From the NCBI GenBank assembly GCA_037893245.1, contig JBAIAA010000401.1:620001-684000 (forward strand): a stretch of DNA of 64,000 nucleotides, in the 5' to 3' direction. Within the stretch, counting starts at the first letter, position 1. Each line of letters opens with the position of its first letter. Below, in pieces: positions 19,852 through 31,960 of this stretch. Under the pieces are notes generated by a model. That model ran no database searches. It was given only the letters and a program-made list of their open reading frames with translations, and was not told where the DNA came from. The stretch is from Crossaster papposus (Eukaryota > Echinodermata > Asteroidea > Velatida > Solasteridae). A program made the translations under genes and the position numbers.

Positions 19852-20655
19852 ATGGAGTTAGTCAAGCTGATAACTGTTGTACTCATTGTATCTTGCCTGA
19901 GAAGAAGTGGATTCACTGCACACTGCACATTCAACATAGGCCTATTTAGTGGTGCACAGTACAAACTCAAGCACCTTAAATTTCTTGGAAACCGCCTTGC
20001 ATACTATGCAAATACTACATCAACTTTTCAGCTCCAACTCTTGATAGCTGGTGATGTGAACCTGAACCCTGGGCCTATTATCCATGACTCGACCTTGGAA
20101 AAGCAGAGCCACGCATCAACATCAACCTCCAAACAACCCGAGACAATATACAGCAGGTATGAACTTCTTCAATTTAAAGTACCTAATCTACAGAGAACGA
20201 AACTCCCTAGAGATGTTCGAGAGAACATTTGTTGTCTTGGTATTGAAATGAGGAATGAGAGGAAAAATCGGAAGAGCCGCAGAGGGAAAAGAGCAGGAAG
20301 GAGAAAGCAGAGACCCATCCAAGTACGTTTTACAACATGTAATCGACCTTCTTTGGACAATGCTCCAAAACAGGGAACTAATCATCATAGTAACCTGATC
20401 AATGTCCCAAGATTGAAAACTAACATTTCTACTGGCGCAAAACTCTGTCAGTGGAACGCTCGTTCCCTCAGAAATAAAGTTCATCTTACTAGTGATTAAA
20501 TTCCAGAACACGACATTGACATAGTAATCATTACAGAGTTGTGGCTGAAAGACGACGATCAAGTCATCATAGGAGAATGTACACCTGGTTACACGTTTCA
20601 TAGTTTGCCTCGATCGAGAAAGTGGTCATGGAGGGGGTATCGCAGTCATCTTTAA
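19852..20655 (+). pseudogene. CR1-like LINE ORF, 5' part, with 2A-like motif and endonuclease start
   Basis: The ORF starts at the ATG at 19,852 with a hydrophobic N-terminus (MELVKLITVVLIVSCL). Residues 68-75 (20,053-20,076) are DVNLNPGP, matching the D-V-x-x-N-P-G-P core of 2A ribosome-skipping sequences known from CR1-type LINEs of marine invertebrates. A basic region follows (RNERKNRKSRRGKRAGRRKQ), then the start of an APE-type endonuclease (LCQWNARSLRNK, IDIVIITELWLKDDD). An in-frame TAA at 20,497-20,499 and a later frameshift near 20,620 break the frame. The sequence stops at about 20,655, so RT is missing. Confidence 0.75.
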
Positions 20656-21228
20656 AGGAAAACTCCACCCATAGTTTATAATTGCATAATGTTAAAGTGT
20701 GTCAATTGCCATTGTGACTTGGTTTTTATTTCATTTTTATCGGTTTCGGTAATCATATAAAACAGAGATTTTCTCGCAATGCGCTTATTGTCATGTGAGC
20801 CGCCATTTCGTTCTGGTTTATCGGTACATCCGAGATATTGTGACATATTGTCTGCACCATCAGTACGCGAAGCCCGATCGATAGCGGCCCTGCACGCGCA
20901 ATGAATGCAAGTGAACCCTTTTGTGTACGGCATAGTGTATACATAATGTGTACTGTACATGTGAAAGTGGGCTCAAAATTATACGGAAAAGGACGTACAT
21001 GTACATGTACATTTACATTATTGTACATGTACATGTACATGTATTCATGTACAAAGTACCCGTTTATAATACATGATCATGTGCGTGCAGTTATGACCTT
21101 TCACCTCTATCCAAATATGCATTTTCTACGGAACGATCGACCAATAATAAAACGACTTTAAAGGTCAACTTAGGCTATTAGCATAATGAGCACCACCCAC
21201 AACACCTCGCATGAATGAATGAACCAAT
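20656..21228. other. Probable small insertion truncating the LINE
   Basis: It starts at TTTAAAGGAAAACTCCACCC, a style of end common in short DNA elements, directly where the LINE homology stops. Around 21,000-21,050 there is a palindromic run of GTACATGTACATG. No coding sequence and no matching right terminus were found. Confidence 0.4.
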
Positions 21229-21969
21229 AGTGCTGCAGCAGAGGCCTGAAAAAAGAGAAGGGTACCGGCAGCCGAATAATAACATTTGTCCTCGTGTCTA
21301 AAATTGATCATTAGGGTGTAGGGATCACGAAACTGCGTGATGACATCGTCAAAATTGCGTGCGATTTGCGTACGGCCGCCATTTTCCAAGATGGCCGCCA
21401 TTTCTCTACAGCATCTAATAACTCGGTAACAGGCCAGCGTAGAATATTTTGTTTTGGTGTCAAATCATGTTTTCGGGATCAAGGAATCCAATGAAGATAT
21501 TTTCAGATCATTTAGACGAATGCGAGGCTGAAATTCAAAATTGCGGAACAAAATGGCGCGACTGAGGTACTGGAAGCAAGCACGTTCCGGTCAAAATGCA
21601 CCCCTGGATTATATTTATAGCATTAAATACCAGGATTTAAGTGTTTATTAAACTGCCTTTGATATATTTGAATCATTTTAAATGTAAACCACTCATTTCT
21701 GTCATTCCGGAGCACACAAGCAACCCGCGAAATGCTCAAACCCTAATTTTAGCGAAAACGTCAACATTCCATATCTTGGAAACTATACCATATAGGTTTT
21801 TATAGGTATTTCTAGTCTCCATCCCTATGTTTTCTGGGTCAGAAATTGCAAATAATGAGGTTTCAAGGCATTCCAGAAAGAAATTGGCCTTCGGAAAGAT
21901 TTTGTCGGTGCTTGAAAGTGACTTTTTGGATGGCAAAGGGGGTAAAGTGTTACAGGAAGATATCCATGC

Positions 21970-22530
21970 TTGCCGGACAACAAAGCTGAAGCATCCCTTT
22001 GCCTAGGCCATCTCAAACGCAAGTTAGCTAGAGACTCTAAGTATCGTGATGACTACGTTAAGTTTGTTCAGGATGTCATCGAGCACGGTGATGCAGAGGA
22101 AGCCCAAGCCACGTGGTACATCCCTCATCATGGTGTTTACCACCCTAGAAAGCCAAACAAGATTCGAGTTGTGTTCGATTGCTCAAGTCAGCACAGAGGC
22201 ACTTCCCTTAATGACCATCTTCTGAGTGGCCCGATCTGACGAATGCCCCAGTAGGATTACTGAGCCGCTTCAGGAGTCATCCAGTAGCTATAGTTTGCGA
22301 CATCGAAATAATGTACCATCAGTTCATTGTCAGAGACCAGAAGACCGAGATTTCTTGCGTTTTCTGTGGTGGAAGGGTGGGGATCTCACACATGAGCCAA
22401 CAGAGTACAGGATGAAGGTCCACCTATTTGGAGCTTCATTATCTCCAGGGTGTGCCAACTACAGTCTCAAGTTTCCCTCTGCAGCCCTGTTTATCAGACA
22501 CCATTTTTACGTAGACGATGACGACTGATC
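21970..22530 (+). pseudogene. pol: BEL/Pao reverse transcriptase, broken
   Basis: Pieces of a Pao-type reverse transcriptase in shifting frames: EEAQATWYIPHHGVYHP and [22 protein letters not shown] in the first piece, then [20 protein letters not shown] and HLFGASLSPGCANYS. The catalytic box reads YVDD at 22,508-22,519. At least one frame change is needed near 22,230-22,330, and a stop follows closely after the active site. Upstream protease and gag are absent. Confidence 0.75.
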
Positions 22531-22539
22531 AGTACAGAA

Positions 22540-23520
22540 ACCAACGATGAAGCAATTCAGCTCATTCAAGAGACTAGGGATCTTTGTAGCAAAGGCGGCA
22601 TACATCTACACAAGTTCATAACCAACAGTAGAGAGGTGTTGGAATATGTCCCTCCCAAGGAACGTGCTGCATCTGTTAAGGAAGTTAACCTCAATAAAGT
22701 TGACCTGCCTATGTCCTCCACGCTTGGGATTCAATGGGATGTGGAGAAGGATGAATTCTTCTTCAGAACTGAGACCAAGGAGGCAGCGTGGACCCGTAGG
22801 GGAATTATGTCTATGGTTGCATCGCTTTATGACCCCTTAGGATTTCTGGCTCCTTTTGTCCTCATAGGTAAAGTATTGCTGCAGCACATGTGTCGCAACG
22901 GAAGTGGACGGGATGATCCTTTGCCTAAAGTGTTAGGACCACGGTGGGAGAAGTGGATGGCGGACCTTCCCAATATGGCAGCAATTCGGATTCCACGCTG
23001 CGTGAAGCCGAGTGGTTTTGGGAAAGTTAAGTCTACACAGCTTTACCACTTCTCAGCACTTTGGGTTATGGTCAATGCTCCTACCTCAGAATCCAAGATC
23101 AGCAAGACAGGGTATACTGTGCACTCCTAATGGGCAAGTCTCGAGTGGCCCCGACTAAGGTCACAACAATCCCCCGCCTTGAGTTAGCTGCAGCTGTGGT
23201 GTCGGTGAAAATCAGCAAGGCATTGAAGGAAGAGCTCCACCTCTCGAATGTGGAAGAAATATTTTGGACCGATTCCCAGGTAGTCCTAGGGTATTTCAAC
23301 AACGAGGCGCGACGTTTTCATACATTTGTGTCCAACCGTGTACAAATAATCAGAGACAGCACAGATCCTGATCAGTGGTTCTACGTCGAGTCTGAATTCA
23401 ACCCCGCTGATCATGCTTCAAGAGGGCTCACCGCATCGACTCTCCTCCGGTCTAATGTACCTGGTACACGGGTCCAGAATTTCTGTGGAGCCCTGATTTT
23501 GAGTGCCCTTTTCACCTGAG
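22540..23520 (+). pseudogene. pol: BEL/Pao Peptidase_A17/Pao region and RNase H, broken
   Basis: It reads LDLPMSSTLGIQWD-like sequence (KVDLPMSSTLGIQWDVEKDE), then MVASLYDPLGFLAPFVLIGK, the hallmark of the Pao domain. After a frame change near 23,060-23,110 it continues with MGKSRVAPTKVTTIPRLELA, FWTDSQVVLGYF and ESEFNPADHASRGL, which are RNase H region motifs of BEL elements. Confidence 0.8.
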
Positions 23521-23579
23521 TTGTCAATGGAGGATCCAGAAGTGAAGAAGTCAACAGTTCTCAGCACAGTAGCTGGCCT

Positions 23580-24956
23580 ATGTTAGTTCGAGCTGTTGCC
23601 AGACTTCGAAGAGCAAGAGGAAATACACATGATAGTATGACCAGTGTCCAAGAACGTCAGGAATCGGCCTTATTCGTGACTAGGTTGGTCCAGAGGCAGG
23701 AGTTTAAAGATAGACCCCTCGTTAAGGATTTAGATCCCTTCACTGATGACTTAGGGGTTCTGCGTGTAGGCGGTTGCCTGAGGAATTCGTCACTCTCATT
23801 TTCTGTCAAGCATCCGGCAATACTAGCCAAGGACAGCCACATGTCCAGACTCATTGCTAATCACTACCACCAAAAAGTCCACCATCAAGGCCGTGGGATC
23901 ACTCTGAATGAAATCAGAGCAAACGGGTTTTGCATCATCAGCGGTGGAAGGATGGTGTCGGATATCATTCGTAAATGTGTGGTCTGTAGGAGAAACCGGC
24001 GACCCACTCAAGAACAGAAGATGGCAGATTTTCCTGAGGATCGTGGAGAATCATCTCCGCCATTCTCATTTTGTGGCATGGACTGTTTCGGTCTCTTTAT
24101 CACCAAGCAAGGCCGCAAGGAGTTCAAGAGATACGACCTACTGTTCACCTGTTATGCTTCAAGCGGTTCACGTAGAGTTACTGGATGACCTCTTCACTGA
24201 TGCCTTCATCAATGGACTGTGATGTTTTATCGCCATACGAGGCAAGGTTCGGCAAATCAGGTCGGGCCAAGGCAGTAACTTTGTTGGAGCAAAAAGTGAA
24301 CTAGATGCAACATCGAAGGATCTAGACAACGATAAAGCTGCGTCCTACTTAGCAGACCAAGACTGTGACTTCCTCATGAATGCTCCCTGTTTCAGCCATG
24401 CTGGAAGAGTGTGGGAACGCCAGATACGCACAATAAGAATAGTCCTCAGTGGAGTGGTTGCACTTTGCCCTGGAAGATTAGATGATTCATCGCTTCGTAC
24501 GCTGTTTTATGAAGCAATGGCCATAGTGAACAGCCGTCCCCTATCAGTCAAAACACTATCAATGATCCAACAAGTTTGGAACAGCTGACGCCTAATCACA
24601 TCCTCACCATGAAGTCCGGTGTACCACTGCCACCTCACATGTACCAACGGAAGAGATGGAGAAGGGTACAATACCTGACTGAACAGTTCTGGAGCAGGTG
24701 GCGCAAGGAGTATCTCCAGAACCTCAATTGCAGGCAGTGCTGGAGCAAACCGAGAAGAAACATCATGTTGGGAGACATCATCCTTTTAATGAAACCAGAT
24801 GTAACGCGAAACAAGTGGATTATGGGCATTGTAGTGGAAACTACCACCGATAAAGATGATCTAGTGAGGAAAGTCAATGTTCAAGTTGGGACAAAGAAGC
24901 TGAATAAGCAAGGCAAGCGCGAAGATAAGCCATCCGTCCTGGAACAGCCAGTGTAG
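23580..24956 (+). pseudogene. pol: BEL/Pao integrase, broken, catalytic Asp replaced
   Basis: Pieces of the integrase: the zinc-binding region (HHQGRGITLNEIRANGF, CVVCRRNR), then FCGMDCFGLFITKQG with the first catalytic Asp. Around 24,262 the frame reads RSGQGSNFVGAK, where functional copies have Asp in place of the first Gly (DxGxNF type). The glutamate motif SHAGRVWERQIRT follows, then LTPNHILTMK and FWSRWRKEYL. Frame changes lie near 24,160-24,225 and 24,580. The element is not functional. Confidence 0.8.
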
Positions 24957-25740
24957 AAGTTAGTTCTGCTTTTAGAGAGTGCTTGACTCGTTCCCGTAGA
25001 CCCATCTCTCAGAAAAATTCTTTTCGATTATCGTATTGTTCACAGTTGTAATATTGTATACAATTACTAATTATTTATTTCACACAATTAAAAATGGTTC
25101 ATAAATAATTTAGGTAATTGGTGAATTAGGTACGGGTGAAAATGATGTTCCATATACATGTGAAAAAGCATGCCCCTACAGGTACCTCTTACAATCTTTT
25201 AATCACAAATGACATCCGACATCCTTGTGTAAATTGTCTGTTGGTGTCCCCTTGCCAGTGACCTAAAAGGTAACAAGTAGTATGATTCAGATATCAAAGG
25301 CAGTTTAATAAACCCTAAAATCCTGGTATTTAATGCTATAAATATAATCCAGGGGTGCATTTTGACCGAAACGTGCGTGCTTCCAGTGACCTCAGTCGCG
25401 CCATTTTGTTCCGCAATTTTGAATTTCAGCCTCGCTTTCGTCTAAATGATCTGAAAATATCTTCACTGGATTCCTTGACCCCGAAAACATATTGTTTGAC
25501 ACAAAAAAACACATTCTACGCTGGCCCGTTACCGAGTTATTAGGCTGCATATAGAGGAATAGCGGCCATCTTGGAAAATGGCGGCCGTACGCAAATCGCA
25601 CGCAATTTTGACGATGTCATCACGCAGTTTCGTGATCCCTACACCCTAATGATCAATTTTAGACATGAGGACAAATGTTATTATTCGGCTGCCACCTAAT
25701 CAAAAACTAGGGTCTTTTGGGGGCCTCTGCTGCAGCACTA

Positions 25741-27170
25741 AAAATACAAATCTCCTAACCCATCCATTTTCACAAATTACAGCAAAAGCAAATGGTGTTT
25801 ACTACCATTAAATGGCAGTGAATATTCTATAGAAGAAGACAAATGTATTGCCTACAAACATTGTTATTGTAGAAGTCAGTAGTTGGTAGGGTACGTAGGC
25901 TTACTCTACAAAAGGGCTTTGGCAAAGGTAATAAGACATGTCCAAAAGGAGCCATTTATGTACACTACAACGCGTGTAGTTAAATGCACCGACACCGTAT
26001 TCCATTAACAATACTGCTCAGTGCTCTTAAAATTTTGAAAACGGCCTATGGGAGACGTCATCCTTACTATACTATTTTAGTTGGGAGCCATGACAGCTTG
26101 ACAACTTCACAGTGCAAATCAGTGCAGCCGTGCCTGTGGGTTGTGAGAAACTTGTCTGGGAAATATACTTTTTAGAAAAAAAGGTTGTAGAAAAAAAACA
26201 GGGCTGTTTTCCAAACTCTGGCTTTGGTTCTTTTACAAGATAAAGCTTGTGTCTAGCCGACTAGACTACGAACGATTACATGCTGTACCACTAGAAGTCC
26301 TCCCCCCCCCCCCCCCCCCCCCACCCCCTGGAACCCCCCTCCCCCTCCCCTTCCCCTTCCCTCACCCCACTACCACACCCATCTTCCCCAACTTCATTTG
26401 TACTTGAAGTTGTATCCTCGTAATCATCATGATTTGTTAGCGGCGGCTAGTGATGTACAATTTGCAGTGCATTCCCTAATTTAAGAACTTACCTTTATTA
26501 TTAGTCGAGAGTTAAACTATACTAAACAAATTAATATTGGCAGTATATGTTCCTGTAACAATTGCCAAGTCCACCTTCAAAATTACCACGTCCAGATACT
26601 CGCTAGCATTTGCACTGGCTGTCATATTGATTGCGCCCTCTATGGATCAGTTTGGTTATTAACGTCACTCTTGGGGCCGGGGTCGATCCGGGTACGGGTG
26701 TGTACATATGCGTGTACGTGGTGCGTTTGCTTGCGTTTGTTTATGGTGTAAATCGAGGAGTTTCCTTTGTTCCTCTCGAAAATTCCCTTTGTTTGGTTTT
26801 GTACACGAATCTCAATCGAGGTCGTCCTCGATTCTAACCCTAACCCCAATTGCAGTACGTTGGACGAGCGCGTCAATGTCCATATTAGAAGTTAGTTTAC
26901 CTCCAGGACTGACCACGCAAGCGAGAGAATATTCGGGGAATTTCATATCATAAACGTAGCTAGAGAGGGTTTTTCAAAAAATATGACAATGTATGAGGTA
27001 TAGGCCTAGTGAATTCTTTAAAAAAATCGTTGGAAACATACTTTTCCACTTTTATTTGTTTTGACGTATTTTACTGAATAAGGTATTTATGAATGGGAAT
27101 GAATATGTGATTGGCCGGTATTAGACGTACATGTATAACCGGCCCATGGGCCTGAACAATGTTAATGCCC
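25741..27170. other. No gene seen; poly-C and a dispersed repeat
   Basis: Contains a C-rich run at 26,300-26,400. A repeat at 26,735-26,860 (TTTATGGTGTAAATCGAGGAGTTTC ... CGTCCTCGATTCTAACCC) recurs at 31,445-31,590 in the same orientation, where it carries an extra insertion of about 32 bp. No exon could be supported. Confidence 0.5.
26735..26860 (+). repeat. Dispersed repeat, copy 1
   Basis: Begins around TTGTTTATGGTGTAAATCG and ends GATTCTAACCCTAACCCCAATT. Copy 2 is at 31,445-31,590. Confidence 0.75.
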
Positions 27171-27175
27171 TCGCC

Positions 27176-27415
27176 TAACCAGTTCGCGCCGGGATTATTT
27201 TAACATCGCCGACCCCAGGGGCGGGATTATTTTTAACGAAACTCGATCCGAAGCGGGTTCAGGCTGATAGTGCCGGGAAGCACACCCATACATTTCCGGC
27301 CTTGCTCGCTGCTGACATACATTTCCGAACTTGAACTTGGCGTGTTTATGCGTCATCCGTTTTAAATTTGGGGAATATGCGTTTATATACGTCATCCGGC
27401 GCGAACAGGTTAAGG
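27176..27415. mobile_element. MITE with TAACC-GTTCGCGCCGG ends
   Basis: Left end TAACCAGTTCGCGCCGGGATT; right end CATCCGGCGCGAACAGGTTA. The GGGATTATTTTAACATCGCC phrase is repeated just inside. A related but shorter copy in the opposite orientation is at about 38,205-38,355 (AATAATCCCGGCACGAGCTGGTGGTTA). Confidence 0.7.
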
Positions 27416-27419
27416 CCGG

Positions 27420-29240
27420 TTCATACTTCACGCGAAAGCGATTTCCAAGTCTACCATAATTTGCACGTGTCAATAAGATGAAAAACAAGATTTCATTTTT
27501 TCCAGTAGTGCCTATTCCATATACCCTCATAAAATTTACTTTATTTTATTCCGTGACACCAAGGCAGATTTGCAGGTCAACAATTATATTGGGCACTGCA
27601 TGTATTCCCATGGGAAAAAAAAGCATTATATACTAAATTGAGAAAAAAATATATAACATTTGAAAGTGTGTGGGGAAGTAAGAATTCGTGACACAAGATA
27701 TAATCTACGCTAGTAAACAACTGAAGCAATAAATCAAGAATTGTAAGATTTTAGGATATAATTTGGATTTCCCCCTCGGTAAACTTGGTTTGACAATGGG
27801 TTTTCAGTCGCCCTAAATACTCGCAAACCAGCTCGACGCCAGTTAAAAACAAGCGCTCTTTTTCGTGCTTTTCCCGGCATCCATGATTGTAAAACTTCGG
27901 ACAGGTCAGTTAAACGATAAGATACAACCCCCCAAATCCACCCATTCGTGATAATTCAAGCAATTATCAATGGTGTATCCTACAAAAAACCTTGCTTGGT
28001 AAATCAGTTTAGTAGCCAAACTTCCACGTGTTCGTTATGCTAAGCTTACAACAGCTAAATACCAATCACAAATAATATATATCACATGGAGTTGTGGCTG
28101 GTAAGCTGGTTTCGCTAAGCAAGAATGTTTTTTGTATGCTTAAGCAACTCTATGAAATTTGCCCTGATGGATAGGTGGTGTTTGTTCTCGTTCCGAGTGC
28201 AGTGTTTACGGGTTGCGTTCCTGCCGTTCGAGCGCGAGAACCGAGTTCGCGTGTCAAGAACAGACTGCCCGACATGGCCTATAGGTCTATTGCGGAGAAT
28301 CTGAACAACTTACAAAAAATGTAACGTTACGAAGGTATTATAGTGACACGTTTATCTGTCCCGATACGAACAATCTATATTTATACCGTTTCTTTGTTTA
28401 GTTTGAATCCCGCTTGAGTTGACGCAACTCCTCGAAGGAAGACTTTGACATCTGATAATAGTTGTTATTGTTATCAGAAACACACGATAAATCTCAAGCA
28501 AATATAACTTTGATGTGACAAACATCGCGTGAGAGTTTTGCTTTACATAAGCCGGTGAAGTATTGGCATAATTTGTAGACACAACCAGTAGTTTGCATCG
28601 TATCTATAAGGTCATGCGCTTCACCAAAGTTCAACGCCACTTGATATCGGGTATGTAAATTCCAACCAAAAATCTAAATGTTGACCCACCCACCCTTAAA
28701 AAAATTGTGAAAATGCAATCCAAATGCCGTACCCACCCTTTCCGCAGTTGTTTTTCTTCATTTCGGACCGAAGGACTTCAGACCCACCCTCTTCATATAA
28801 TTTATACGGTAGAGTTGTATAGTCGGTTGTAGGTCAGATTCTTGACTCGAAATTGAACGAGTATTTATATTCAATTCTATCGATCTCAAGTGAACTCGCA
28901 AGGCCTATTGTGCCAAATCCGTCGAATCGTCGAGCATTTGTCTGTTGAATCAATATGAATGATTTAATCGGTCTCGTAATAATGTTGGATTATCCAAACC
29001 TGCATACTCGCCTTGTTACGATTCCAGCGTGCGATTGTGGCACAATTTAGAACTAGTTTGATGTCGATATTCAATGAGAATACTGAGAATATTTTAAAGC
29101 TTGAAAGTTAATAATATTGAATTCGAATGTTTGCGTTATTATCTGAATTTTTGTTCGATGTGTGGGCGCGACTGTTGTGAAGCATTCTCGAGAGGGGTAG
29201 TTCGAATTATTCCGGGGCATTCAAAGACGAACTACCATCG
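27420..29240. other. No gene seen
   Basis: Mixed AT-rich sequence without coding blocks, tandem arrays or recognised elements. Short open frames here lack any conserved motif or splice context. Confidence 0.45.
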
Positions 29241-30460
29241 AATAATAATAATAACGAGTATTTATAATGCGCCATTCCATCTAATAAGATGCTCAAGGCG
29301 CAAGAAGAAAAAAACAAAAAACAAAAGACAAACATAACGACAAGTCTGGATTTACATGAAAGCTAGTTCGAACAGGTGAGTTTTGAGAGCAATTTTGAAA
29401 TTTTGAACAGAGGAAATACTGCGGATATCCTGTGGCAGCTTATTCCAGAGTGAGGGACCAGCATGTGCGAATGACCGATCACCCCATGAATTATTACACT
29501 TAGGAACAACAAGTAAGGTAGTATTTGAAGAACGAAGGTGCCTAGGAGGATTATAATGCACAATCAAATCAGTATTATATGTTGGAGCTGAACCATAAAT
29601 ACAATGAAACTCAAGTAAAAGTAATTTAAACACAATACGGAAATGAACAGGTAGCCAATGGAGAGAGTGCACAACAGGTGTAATGTGGGTTCTACGTTTT
29701 GTAAGTGTAATGATGCGAGCTGCTGTATTTTGCATTTTTTGCAGACGAGCTATTTGAGTTTTAGGTAGTTGGTGAAGAAGTGAATTACAAAAATCTAAAC
29801 GGGAAGAAACAAGGCCATGAACAATTTTTTCAGTAGCTGAACGGGTTAAATATTTACGAATAACACCTAGGTTACGAAGCTGATACCAGACAGATTTACA
29901 AACAGCAGATACTTGAACTGACATTGACATAGTAGAATCGAACATAACACCAAGATTTCTACATGATTTAGACGATTGAATAGTAGTATTACCAATAGTT
30001 ACAAAAGGAATATGAACTTTAGCTAACTGCACTTTAGAACCAATGAGTAGGAATTCTGATTTGTCATTGTTGAGTTTTAAGGAGTTAGAGCCCAAGCTGT
30101 GACATCATCAATACATGCTTCAAGTTTTTGAATTGTATTGAGTGCTTCAATTTGGCTGGGTGGAAAAGAAACATAAAGTTGGACATCATCTGCATAACAA
30201 TGATAATTAATTGAATGACGCATTAAAATGTATTTCAATCCGGACAAATATATAGAGAAAAGAATTGGGCCACCGACAGAACCTTGCGGGACTCCACAAT
30301 TAAGAACAACTGGATCTGATTTAGCTTCATTGACACATACTGTTTGATAACGACTGGATAAGTAAGATTTAAACCAATCGAGCGCTTGTCCTTGAATACC
30401 AAGTGAGATAAGGTTATTTAATAATATTGTGTGATTGACAGTAGATATTTTCTTTTAGAT
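29241..30460 (-). pseudogene. LINE (CR1/L2-like) 3' half, minus strand
   Basis: Reverse transcriptase of a non-LTR element. On the minus strand it reads CGVPQGSVGGPILFSIYL (30,279-30,300 region), then the active site CYADDVQLYVSF (YADD at 30,185-30,196), then after a one-base frameshift near 30,095-30,100 the thumb and tail (SLKLNNDKSEFLLIGS, SKSCRNLGVMFD, SRLDFCNSLLHQLP, GPSLWNKLPQDIRS). The ORF stops at 29,352. The 3' UTR ends near 29,241 in (ATT)n on the coding strand, the microsatellite tail typical of L2-like LINEs. The 5' part is missing, as usual for truncated LINE insertions. Confidence 0.85.
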
Positions 30461-31120
30461 TTTAGACCGTCATTGATGAAAGAAAAGAAAGTTTCTCCAT
30501 CTCCTCAGCACATCTTTCGAGACTTGAAGCAGCACTTCACTGAAATCTCATCCCCGCTTTAAGTCCCTTGCGCCAGTCACAATCCGCATCCGGTCCCCGG
30601 TCATCCAGCGGGCATAATTTGTTCACTTTCGTTTTCACTCACATTAAGGTTTTCGATTCGGACAACTATTTTCTGGTATAAAACGGTTGTTTGTGGTTAT
30701 CGGCCTTCATCGGCCGCATATTAAAATATAGGGCCTCCAAGGACTCTAGTACCGTGGGAGCAGTCAAAAAGGCCTTGGGAAAGCTCTAGCAATGTAATTC
30801 TTTTCTTTTTCCTCTGACTGACTGACTCGAATCTACTGGCTCCAAACCTGTCGTGCTGTTTCTGACATATGATAAACATGTACAATCGAAATTCGATTCC
30901 TGGTGTGCCCTGATGTTGCACTGCACTAAACTACACGTGTAAATGCTTCAAAATTGACCGACAATTGTTTGGTTGGATTTTTTGTTTGTTGCCGGCCACA
31001 CCTAGTTAGACCCACCTCTTTTGACAACATTTTCTGACGTCAAAAAAGTCTGCCGAGAGGCCTGTAGACCACCCCACCCCATACCTGATATCAAGATTTT
31101 TTACCGATGCCCCTCGGGTT
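30461..31120. other. No gene seen
   Basis: Sequence upstream of the truncated LINE. No conserved coding motif or repeat was recognised. Confidence 0.4.
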
Positions 31121-31316
31121 AGGTGTTATAAAGATATATAAACAAAACTATAAATGTGTGACAGTAGCCTATACAAACATTACGAGTGGTGTAGTAAAAC
31201 TATATAGCCTCCCGAGGTGACCAATGGAGAGATAATGGAATGATTCATGGGTCACCGAATGAGGCTAGTTTTACTACATCACGAGATAAAGCATTCAATG
31301 TTTGTTTTATAACACA
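31121..31316. repeat. Imperfect inverted-repeat element
   Basis: AGGTGTTATAAA at the left is mirrored by TTTATAACACAT at the right. Inside, GTAGTAAAACTATATAGCCTC pairs with GAGGCTAGTTTTACTAC. The same AGGTGTTATAAT phrase occurs once more near 31,853. Confidence 0.65.
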
Positions 31317-31444
31317 TAATCTGCTTGGTTTTTATATTTTAAAATTATCTAAATCTAAATACAGTTAAAATGAACTTCGATTTCAATAGGCCTACATAAT
31401 TGGTTGAAAATGTCTTTGCTCTTTTCTAAACCTGTACATGTAGG

Positions 31445-31590
31445 TTTGTTTATGGTGTAAATCGAGGAGTTTCTTTTGTTCCTTTCGATAATTTCCTTTG
31501 TTTGTACTCTAATTTTTTCAGACGGCTCTCATTGGTTTTGTACACGAATCTCAATCGAGGACGTCCTCGATTTTAACCCTAACCCCAATT
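31445..31590 (+). repeat. Dispersed repeat, copy 2
   Basis: Matches 26,735-26,860 with an extra stretch (GTACTCTAATTTTTTCAGACG) in the middle. It ends GATTTTAACCCTAACCCCAATT. Confidence 0.75.
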
Positions 31591-31960
31591 CACCTTCGTG
31601 TCGCCATGCATGTGTCCTCCATTTACACCATAAACAAACGCAGCTATTTAGAACAATATACGCGCTACGCGCATCGTAGCTCACATCAGCATAAAATGCA
31701 CACAAATACCGCGCCATGGGTATAGTACAGGTTGCTAATGGTATAGTATTTTGGTTGCTACGAGTATACTTTTGGCTGTGTACGGAAAGATAGTAAAAAT
31801 AGAAAATACCATGTGACTAGCTCTCGGCCAATCAAGACACAGAATATGTTGGTGAGGTGTTATAATAAAAACTATTTTCAGGCAAGTTGGGTGTGAGCGT
31901 TCGTTAGTAAATCGATCTTTTAATTACCAGTATTGTTATTTGATAGGTTATACATGTTTA

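Larger units (their letters stand above)
21229..25740. mobile_element. Composite: BEL/Pao remnant between about 440-bp inverted repeats
   Basis: The left arm (21,229-21,665) begins AGTGCTGCAGCAGAGGCC and includes the paired phrases GGCCGCCATTTTCCAAGATG and ATTGATCATTAGGGTGTAG. The right arm (25,290-25,740) is its reverse complement, ending GGCCTCTGCTGCAGCACT. Between them lie BEL/Pao pol pieces. BEL elements normally have direct LTRs, so the inverted arms belong to another element or arose by rearrangement. Each arm contains CCTGGTATTTAATGC-type sequence at its inner side. Confidence 0.75.
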
